Made by a program: the position numbers and the translations under genes. Positions 56,692 through 64,000 of a DNA stretch of 64,000 nucleotides are shown piece by piece. Positions within the stretch are counted from its first letter, which is position 1, and the number at the start of each line of letters is the position of its first letter. This stretch comes from Lycorma delicatula. Its lineage: Eukaryota > Arthropoda > Insecta > Hemiptera > Fulgoridae. The DNA lies in the NCBI RefSeq assembly GCF_047948215.1, contig NC_134467.1, positions 39,802,520 through 39,866,519 on the forward strand. The letters are read 5' to 3'. The notes beneath the pieces were generated by a model. That model was not told the origin of the DNA. It made no database searches and saw nothing but the letters and a program-made list of their open reading frames with translations.

Positions 56692-57754
56692 AAATAAGTA
56701 TATATAGAAAGATTTAAATATATATATATCTTTTGCCAGGTTTTTTAATTTTTAAATGAAATGTTAAAAATATTAAATTCTATTTAAAACTTATTTGCTA
56801 GTTATAATGATTATTATTTAAAATTTAAATACCGCTAGTGATTTAACACTACAAAAATAACATTTAAATAATATTTTTTTATTCATGAATTGAAGAAAAA
56901 ATTTCCAAGTCATTTCCTCGTGTTAAATGGAAAATTATATTTGGTAATTAACCATAAAATTTTCATATATAATATTTTGATTTAAATTAACCATTAAATT
57001 GTTTTTTTTTTTAACATTACAAAAAAACGTTGTTTATTATTAAATTTACGAGAAAATAGTTGAATATGATAAAAAAAACAAAAAAAAAACAGTTGATGGA
57101 TGAATAAAACGGATATGATTTTAATATATATAAAATATTATGAAAAATAAATTTAAAAAAAGAAAGAAAAAAGTGGGGGAAGTAAAGAGTGAGAGAGAGG
57201 TATGTGTTAGAGGAAAGTAATAAAACTGCTGTGTGTTATGGCAGATTGCCAAGTTCATTTAATGTGTGCTTTACTATTTAGCATGTGAGTGAACTGACCT
57301 ATGATAGGCTAACACATTCACACACACACACACACACATTTAAAAATCGTATATTCTAAAATGGATTTTACGTAAGGAAACGATATATATATATATATTT
57401 ATGTAAACATGTAAATCTTTATAAATACGATATGAGTAAATTTGTATTTCCGTTTGTTTTTTGTTTTTTTTTCTACTGTCCCGGGTATATAATATTAATA
57501 TATTTTGAATAAATAATGAAAAAAAAAAATACATAATTCAGTCTAATCTTCACGATTTTTTGCCAATCTCTACGACTCCCTGTTTCCAATAAAAATTAAA
57601 AAAAAAAAACCATAGAAATTTTTGGAAGATTTTTTATAAATATTTCTGTACGTATTTTACCCTCATTTTAATATTAATTAAAATTAATATCTCCAGGATG
57701 GTTTAATTTCTTCGAAAATGACTCAAATAATTTTTATATATGACTCAATGATAA
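56692..57754. other. AT-rich non-coding sequence
   Basis: Homopolymer runs, an AC array near 57313-57338 and a short TA array near 57385. No gene recognised. Confidence 0.55.
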
Positions 57755-57756
57755 TA

Positions 57757-59119
57757 CAGGGTCATTCACGGGAACCGGATGGTTTTGAAGTGGGTTGTAC
57801 TCGGGCGTTCGTGGTGGGAGGGGCAGGTGGCTGGTGTCTGACGTTTCCTTTGTTCATAGCATTTACATTTTAGTCGTTGAGATGGAGCCGTGGACGCTAG
57901 ACCAACGCCTGTACGCGTATGACAGTTTTGTGCGAAATGACGAATCCGTAACTGCTGTTCAGCCAGATTTCCGCCGTCAGTTTAATATCGATCGTAAGGC
58001 AAGCGTCCGTTCTCGTAACACAATATCGCGACGGGTAAACAACCGTCGAACAAGCGGTTCAATATTGAAGAAAAAACCACCGGGTCCCCGACGAACTGCT
58101 AGCGCTAGCACTCCGGAGAACTTCGAACGAGTAAGGGAATCCGTTGTCAGAAGCCCACGCCACTCTATTCAGAGGCATTCAGCAGCGCTTCAAATGAGCA
58201 CAAGTACGGTAACACGAATTCTGCCTACAGACCTGCATTTCCATCCTTACAAGATAGCCGTCGTGCAGCAGTTAAACGAGCAAGATTTCACGCAGCGATT
58301 ACAATTTTGTCGACAAATGCTTACCGTTTTTGAAGAAAATGAAAATTTGTTATTGTTAATGAGTGACGAAGCCCGTTTTCATCTGAATGGCTTCGTCAAC
58401 AAACAGAATTGCCGGTATTGGGCAGAAAGAAACCCATATCGGCTTCACGAGAGACCACTTCATATCCAAAAGGTGACTGTCTGGTGTGCAATAGGTAAGG
58501 TCGGTGTTATTGGACCATATTTTTTTGAAGAAAATGACGCTGCCGTAACTGTAACAGCTGATTGAAGAATTGTTCAACATTTCCATGTTGAATACGTTTT
58601 CCATCCGTGAGTTACCAAACCGGGGATCGATTTTAAAAATGTGTTATTCCAGCAGGATGGAATAACACATTCAGCACACACAGCGAGGGCAACGATGGCT
58701 GTTCTCCGTAACTTGTTTCCGGGACGGATCGTTTCCAGATTCGGCGACATTCCTTAGCCCCCTCGGTCCCCCGACTTGAGTAGTTGTGTTTTTTTTCTGC
58801 AGGGGTTTCTGAAATCGCGTGTGTACGGCGATAAACCGCGTACATTGGAGGACCTAAAGATCGCAATTCGTCATCGCGTCACCCAGATTGATGTAGACAT
58901 GCCGCAAAGAATTGAGGCCGGTTACCGTGACAGTCTACAACAATTTATTGCCCAAAATGGACATCACTTGCCGGACATAATTTTTAGTAAAATATGTATT
59001 GAGTAAGTAACAAATGCTTTGATTTAACAAGTGTTTCAGTACCAATAAAACTTTTTTAAAGTAAATATTCAATTTTTTATGATTATTTTAAAAACATCCG
59101 GTTCCCGTGAATGACCCTG
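57757..59119 (+). mobile_element. Mariner-type transposon, DD41D-like, full length
   Basis: Perfect 25-bp inverted repeats beginning CAGGGTCATTCACGGGAACC, flanked by TA (57755-57756, 59120-59121). 1.36 kb. Related to the 16289 element by protein but with different ends. Confidence 0.93.
57882..59006 (+). pseudogene. DD41D-like mariner transposase, inactivated
   Basis: Start at MEPWTLDQRLYAYDSFVRND (57882), parallel to MDPWSGARRAFAIKAFYKN of the 16289 element. The frame is open for 228 codons through ISRRVNNRRTSGSILKKKPP and the first Asp motif LMSDEARFHLNGFVNKQN to a stop at 58565. After it come the second Asp motif FQQDGITHSAHTA, which has two extra residues, RSPDLSSC, and then VFFLQG where the third catalytic Asp and the following Trp are expected. 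The D-to-V change removes the catalytic triad. Internal stops near 58610 and 58755 also break it. The C-terminus GHHLPDIIFSKICIE is intact. Confidence 0.9.
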
Positions 59120-59121
59120 TA

Positions 59122-59587
59122 TTAAATTTTCGGAAAAATTAAAAAGGTTTCACCATTTTGAATTTTTCTATACTAGTCGTAAAAATTCGAGCTTTAATAC
59201 TATAAAAGAATGTATTAAATTATTTAAAATTCCAAAATTTTCAAGACTAACAGAAATAACGGTTGGAAATATTCAATATTATTTCTTAACCCTTTTTGTC
59301 CCATATTTCTAAAACCTGTTGATCAAAACAGTTGAAATTTGGCACAAATATTTGGCTTTATATAAAAATATAACTTAAATTTCCATTTATCAACAATTTA
59401 AAAAATGTAAATCCTAGTGCTTTCGAATCTGTTACTCCATGTTCAGGAACGTTAATTTAAATTCAAATAAATAATCGTTTTTAAAATTAAACTGTTATAT
59501 TTATAATAGGTAGTTGTCAAGAATAAAATTAATTCGTACGTCAGTAAAACAGTAACGTGGTGTTTGTAAGGTGTTTGCGAATATTTA
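59122..59587. other. AT-rich non-coding sequence
   Basis: Nothing recognised. Confidence 0.55.
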
Positions 59588-59589
59588 TA

Positions 59590-60872
59590 CAGGGTGTTTC
59601 AGGAGGATAGGGTAATACTTTGACAACTCATTCTAGAGGCTAAAAATAATAACAAAGTTTATATAAACATAGGTCCGAAAACGCTTCGTTAGCGTGTTAT
59701 ACAGGATGAAAGATTTCGTCCGAGTTTTAGTTCCTCCGGGTAAATTAAGGCTTTCTGAAATTCTGGGAAGATCAATTAAGGGGCAAATTAAATTGTTTCT
59801 TATGGTTTTTGAGCTGGGAAATCGAAGACAATAGGTCCCAGAACTGTATCTCACTTAGATTCTAAGATATTTCATGTAAAACGCCAAAATTAAGGTCAAA
59901 AACCACATTTTTTTACGTTTGACGTACAATAATGTTGTTAAATTGGCAATAAATGATACATTTTTTAAACATAAATTGTAGAGAATTTAATTATAAGAAG
60001 ATTGATGTAAATAAAGTCACAACAAAAAACAAATAAAATTTTAAACATTCGACTTTTATTAACAACAAAAACGACGAAAACTTAGAAGAAAATGTTACAA
60101 AAAAAGAAATGTGAAATGTGTAGGAGTTCCATCAAGTTGGTAATACATTTCAATTCGTTTTGCTAAGGGGATATTTTCCAACAATATAATAAATTCATTA
60201 CGTAAAAATTCCAGATAATTTCTCCCTGTGACACTATGTTGTAGTATGAAAGGACCAATTAATTGGTCATCTATGATACCACACCAAACATTCACTGAAA
60301 AATCGTTGCTGGAAATTTTTTTCCACTGTAGCATGTGGGTTTTCTTCAACCACCGATGCGCATTCCGTGTGTTGTTTATTCCCTTTCTGGGAAGGTCAAT
60401 TATTTACATAATTGAGGTATTGACATAATTAAGGTCAATTAGTTGACATTATTTACATCAATCTTCTTATAATTAAATTCTCTACAATTTATGTTTAAAA
60501 AAATGTATGATTTATTACTAATTTAACAACGTTATTGTACGTCAAACGTAAAAAAATGTGTTTTTTGACCCTATTTTTGGCGTTTTACATGGGATATATT
60601 AGAAACTAGAGAGATAAAGTTCTGGGACTTATTTTTTTCGATTTCCCAGCTCAAAAACTATAAGAAACAATTGAATTTGCCCCTTAATTGACCTTTCTAG
60701 AATTTCAGAAAGCTTTAATTTACCCGGAGGAACTAAAACTCGGGCGAAATTTTTCACCCTTTATAACTCGCTAACCGAGGGTTTTCGGAATTATGTTTAT
60801 ATGAATTTTTCCTTATTTTTACTCTCTAGAATGAGTCATAAAAGTATTGCCCTATCCTCCTGAATCACTCTG
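59590..60872. mobile_element. Foldback Tc1/mariner-like element with about 430-bp TIRs
   Basis: The left arm (59590 to about 60025, from CAGGGTGTTTCAGGAGGATA) and the right arm (about 60435-60872) are reverse complements with scattered mismatches. TA flanks both sides. Between them is a transposase fragment. This is much longer than usual mariner TIRs. Confidence 0.88.
60095..60349 (-). pseudogene. Transposase fragment inside foldback element
   Basis: The minus strand encodes SSNDFSVNVWCGIIDDQLIG, RNYLEFLRNEFIILLENIPL and MYYQLDGTPTHF. These match the segment just before and at the second catalytic Asp of DDE_3-type (Tc1/mariner superfamily) transposases, where Q.DG.P.H is conserved. The N-terminal half and the third catalytic residue are absent, so most of the coding region has been deleted between the arms. 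Confidence 0.78.
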
Positions 60873-60939
60873 TATAATCTAGGATTAGTCTGATTTTCTA
60901 TCCCATTGGATAAGGGGGAATCAAGGTACCTTTATATAA

Positions 60940-61320
60940 AGAGTGTCCCTGTAAGAAACGGAGAAACTTTAATTTCATGATTTAAATGTGAAACTAATAA
61001 AAAAACGTTCATATAAATATAGATTTGGAAACGCTTCGTTTTCGAATTACGGCTAGCGAAAAATTTCTCCCAGATTTCAGTCCTAATAAAAAGAAGCCAA
61101 CTGTAATTTTTGGGAATTAAATTAAGGAGTAAAATTGGTGGTTTAATATATAATATAAGTGGGAAAATATGATAAAATAGTTCCTAGAACTGTAACTTCA
61201 GCATGTTCGGCTACGTAAAACACAAAATTCGGTGTCGAAAAACAAGTTTTTTTTAAGTTTGCCATTGTCAAATTAACCTGTGGCGGCTTGCGTGTAGGTA
61301 CTGTGGAACTGGAGCACCCT
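60940..61320. mobile_element. One arm of a related foldback/MITE family
   Basis: AGTGTCCCTGTAAGAAACGG then TCATATAAATATAGATTTGG, AAACGCTTCGTTTTCGAATT follow the same word order as the 59590 arms at lower similarity. No matching inverted arm or coding sequence was seen. Confidence 0.45.
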
Positions 61321-61530
61321 CTATTTCCACTTAATATTTTCAATAATATTTAATATAATGATTCTTTGTTTTCTTTAATTGTTTCTTTATACTTATACAG
61401 TATATAATCCTTTTTAATATCAGTAGCCATTCCCCAGTTTATGAAAAAGATAAAAAAATCTTTATATGGAACTGTCCAATTCACAGTTCCAGCGGCGTAG
61501 TGTTTGGTTGGTGTACCCATGTGAACATAA

Positions 61531-61813
61531 CCCACCGGGTTTGTCTAGTGGTGAACGCGTCTTCCCAAATCAGCTGATTTGGAAAGTCGAGAGTTCCAGG
61601 GTTCAAGTCCTAGTAAAGCCAGTTATTTTTACACGGATTTGAATATTAGATCGTGGATACCGGCGTTCTTTGGTGGTTGGATTTCAATTAACCACACATC
61701 TCAGGTATGGTCGAACTGAGAATGTACAAGACTACACTTCATTTACACTCATACATATCATCCTCTGAAGTATTATCTGAACGGTAGTTACTGGAGGCTA
61801 AACAGGAAAAAAA
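61531..61813 (+). mobile_element. SINE family A
   Basis: Complete copy with a possible imperfect duplication (GTGAACATA at 61521, GCGAACATA near 61819). A 30-bp GA array follows at 61850-61879. Confidence 0.88.
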
Positions 61814-61848
61814 CGCGTGCGAACATAGGAAACTGTACGCAAGGCTGC

Positions 61849-61879
<31 letters not shown>

Positions 61880-62438
61880 CACTGTGGCTTTCGCAGTGCC
61901 GACCCTGACGTGCCGGTGGAAGATAAGGTTTTTTATTCCGCGTGTGCATGGAACGTTCCTTGTTTGTTCTTTTTTTTTAGTTTAGTTGATGGATGGAATA
62001 TGAAAGCAGTTTAGTTGTTTTTTCAGTAGTGATCAGAAAATGGTGGAAAGCAAGGGTTCTTTGATCGCCAAATCTGTCCAAAAATACGCTGGAAAGGCAA
62101 AAGATAAGATAATAAGGAAGAAGGAGAAAATGATAAGGGAGAGGAGGAAAAATAAAAATGAAAATAGTAAGGAGAAAGTGAACTAAAGTGAAGTAAGATA
62201 AATGAGGTAAGGATGGAAAATGTAGAGAGGGAACTGGGGAAAGGGTTTATGTTAAAAACGAAATGGGAAAAGGAAAAAGGAAAAAAGGGTAAAAGGGGAT
62301 GGTTATATTTTGTGAAGTTCCGTATTGTTCATTTTGTTATTTTTTTCAATCATTTTGTCAAACTTTCAATTGTGTTCATTTAATCGATATATTTACTCAA
62401 ATCTAGCAATAGCGAAACATGCCGTGGTCTGCTAGTGT
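61880..62438 (+). mobile_element. Helitron-like 3' portion with purine tract
   Basis: 62090-62300 is purine-rich as in 2110-3645. Then AATCATTTTGTCAAACTTTC, GTGTTCATTTAATCGATATA and the terminus CTAGCAATAGCGAAACATGC..GGTCTGCTAGT (62438). The 5' end is not resolved; 61880-62060 is unassigned. Confidence 0.55.
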
Positions 62439-63105
62439 TTAATAAATGCAGAAGATTTATTAACAAAACTTGTAGAGAATTTAATTCTGAGAAAATTAAT
62501 GTAAATATAACCGGTAAACATTATATTAAAATGTTTAAAAATAGGGTTTTTAATGAAGCAAAACAAACGAAAAATAGAGAGAAAATCATGCATAGAAACA
62601 TTTAGATGTTTTGGTTCGATGAATTATTTATATAGTGTTTTGATGTCATTTAATTCGGTCAAGGATTAAAGGAGATACGAACCTTATCGGTCTCGTATCT
62701 CAAAATCTTTTTCTAAGAGTAGGTAACATTTTTTTTTCATAATATAACGTTTTTCAAGTACCTCAAGATACCTTTTGTTGATGTTTGGTCCTATTCAAAC
62801 CCCTATAAAAGATAAAAGAAAAAAAATCTTTTTTTATCATTTCTGAATTTTTTCTTGTACTAATTAAATGATTCCATTACATTATTATGTCAAGTTTGAT
62901 TACTTATTCCGGTAATTTCATTTTTACTTTTTTTTTATTTTTGGGGAGGGTTAATAAACCTAATTTTTTCTCGCAACAAACTTGTCTAAAAGCAAATGAC
63001 TATAATATAATGATGATACAAAAACGCAACAATTAAATCAAATTTAAAACGTCTTTATTTTTTAATATTAAATTATGTAGCTCTTATTAGTAAGATTTTA
63101 TTGTT
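62439..63105. other. AT-rich non-coding sequence
   Basis: No gene or repeat recognised. Confidence 0.55.
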
Positions 63106-63182
63106 TGTTGGTGTAGCGCAGGTGGTAAAACGCTTACTTTCCCATATAGTAAGTCGAGAGTTCGAAACTCGGTGAATCCATT
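63106..63182 (+). mobile_element. tRNA-like sequence (SINE head or tRNA pseudogene)
   Basis: A perfect A-box (TAGCGCAGGTGG) and a B-box (AGTTCGAAACTC) are 45 bp apart, followed by a T-run terminator. The anticodon arm has an oversized loop and the acceptor arms do not pair, so it is not a functional tRNA gene. Confidence 0.5.
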
Positions 63183-63590
63183 TTTTTTAACGCTCATCAT
63201 ACAAGTAATAATAATTTCTTATTTAGAAAAAAAGAATTACTTTTTTTGTTTTCTAATTTTAAAGCATATTTTAATTAAAAGTATATATATTACGTAAATA
63301 TATTTTAAGTTTATAGCATAGAACAGAATAGAATCGAAAATAACATTAAACCAGACAACTGATGAATTAAAAAAAAAAAAAAAAAAAAGACTATAACGAA
63401 ATGTCATTTTTATACATTTTAACAATTAATAGATTATTGTTATTCTATGGTTTCCCTTAATACTTCCATAGAGATACTAAAAAAGTTAATTTTTTTATTA
63501 TCAGTAGAGTACTATATCTTTTATTCTTGACAAGATTTAGTAAAAAAAGACTTGCGGTATAATTGGTCTTTAATATTTAAAGGCAGTAAT
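63183..63590. other. AT-rich non-coding sequence
   Basis: A-run at about 63370-63388. No gene seen. Confidence 0.5.
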
Positions 63591-63595
63591 TTTTA

Positions 63596-64000
63596 TCTTC
63601 TTGTACGAAATAAAGGAAGTATTGTTTTCGCGAAAAATTTAGGTATTCAGATTTCAACGGAAATATCCATTTTGATCATCCCTGAATCCATTTAAATAGT
63701 TTCGGCGTGGCGTCTCGCATAACTCAAAAACTATTAGCCGTAGGATTATGAAATTTTGGATTTAGGACTGGTAACATCTAGTTTATGCACCTCTCATTTT
63801 TTTTATTGCAATCGACTGAACCAAAAGTAGCCCAAAGCAGCCCAAAAACTTTGAATTTTGGACTTTTTCTTAACTGCAGTAATAAGCCCTCAATGAGAGC
63901 TTTTCAATGATATATCGTACGTGGTACTTATTTTTATTCGTTCCAGAGTTATAGCCAAATAAAATTTTAATTAATAAAATATTTGGATCTTACAAGAGAA
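63596..64000 (+). repeat. Hairpin-ended CTTCC repeat, cut by window edge
   Basis: CTTCTTGTACGAAATAAAGG, then the shared body (TAACTGCAGTAATAAGCCCT, CCAGAGTTATAGCCAAATAA). It runs off the right end. Confidence 0.72.

Noticed and set aside
63106..63182. Functional tRNA gene
   Set aside because: A- and B-boxes are good, but the acceptor stem does not pair and the anticodon loop is too large.
1..64000. Operon, promoter or terminator style bacterial features
   Set aside because: Splice sites, SINEs, LINEs and mariners show nuclear animal DNA; bacterial feature types do not apply.

Overview
The window looks like nuclear DNA of an arthropod, almost certainly an insect with a large, AT-rich, transposon-filled genome. 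There are no operons, ribosome binding sites or compact ORFs. Nearly all recognisable coding sequence is decayed transposon protein: Tc1/mariner transposases, non-LTR reverse transcriptase and gag pieces, and a Helitron helicase. (TA)n arrays are everywhere. A hemipteran source is my guess only; I cannot identify the species.

The one convincing host-gene feature is a short exon on the + strand at 44369-44472. It has a pyrimidine-rich AG acceptor and a GTAAGT donor, and encodes the first half of a von Willebrand factor C (chordin-type CR) domain typical of Chordin/Short gastrulation (Sog), a secreted BMP antagonist. If this is the sog locus, most or all of the window is intron: up to about 44 kb upstream and 19 kb downstream without another exon I can recognise.

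Layout. 0-14 kb: a Mos1-like mariner fragment, Helitron-like elements with a very long purine-only minisatellite (2.1-3.65 kb), tRNA-derived SINEs of two families, a 118-bp repeat module, a decayed LINE on the - strand (10.7-12.3 kb) and a Helitron 5' end with a RepHel N-terminus (13.5-14.2 kb). 14-27 kb: tandem LINE tails, a DD41D mariner with one frameshift (16.3-17.6 kb), a SINE cluster, a complete but broken DD34D mariner carrying SINEs (20.7-22.4 kb), then more SINEs, several with perfect target-site duplications. 27-39 kb: a Helitron deletion derivative, head-to-tail Helitron modules, LINE tails, a foldback MITE, and a three-level nest (36.4-38.8 kb) of LINE and mariner inside a Helitron-like element. 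39-50 kb: hairpin-ended repeats carrying nested LINEs (one with a gag-like CCHC ORF1), a Jockey/R1-like ORF2 tail, and the sog exon. 50-64 kb: an autonomous-type Helitron remnant with Pif1-helicase motifs, two sister mariners, another DD41D-type mariner, and a transposon with about 430-bp terminal inverted repeats.

The elements interact as parasites of one another. SINEs with two different heads share one 3' tail, implying one LINE partner. MITEs and SINEs lack coding capacity and depend on relatives. Nested insertions give a relative age order. I found no evidence of a novel operational system such as defence islands, CRISPR or gene clusters. The most interesting signals are the sog exon, the recurrent Helitron/118-bp module, the shared SINE tail and the purine strand asymmetry. 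All family and clade names are read from motifs by eye, without database searches.
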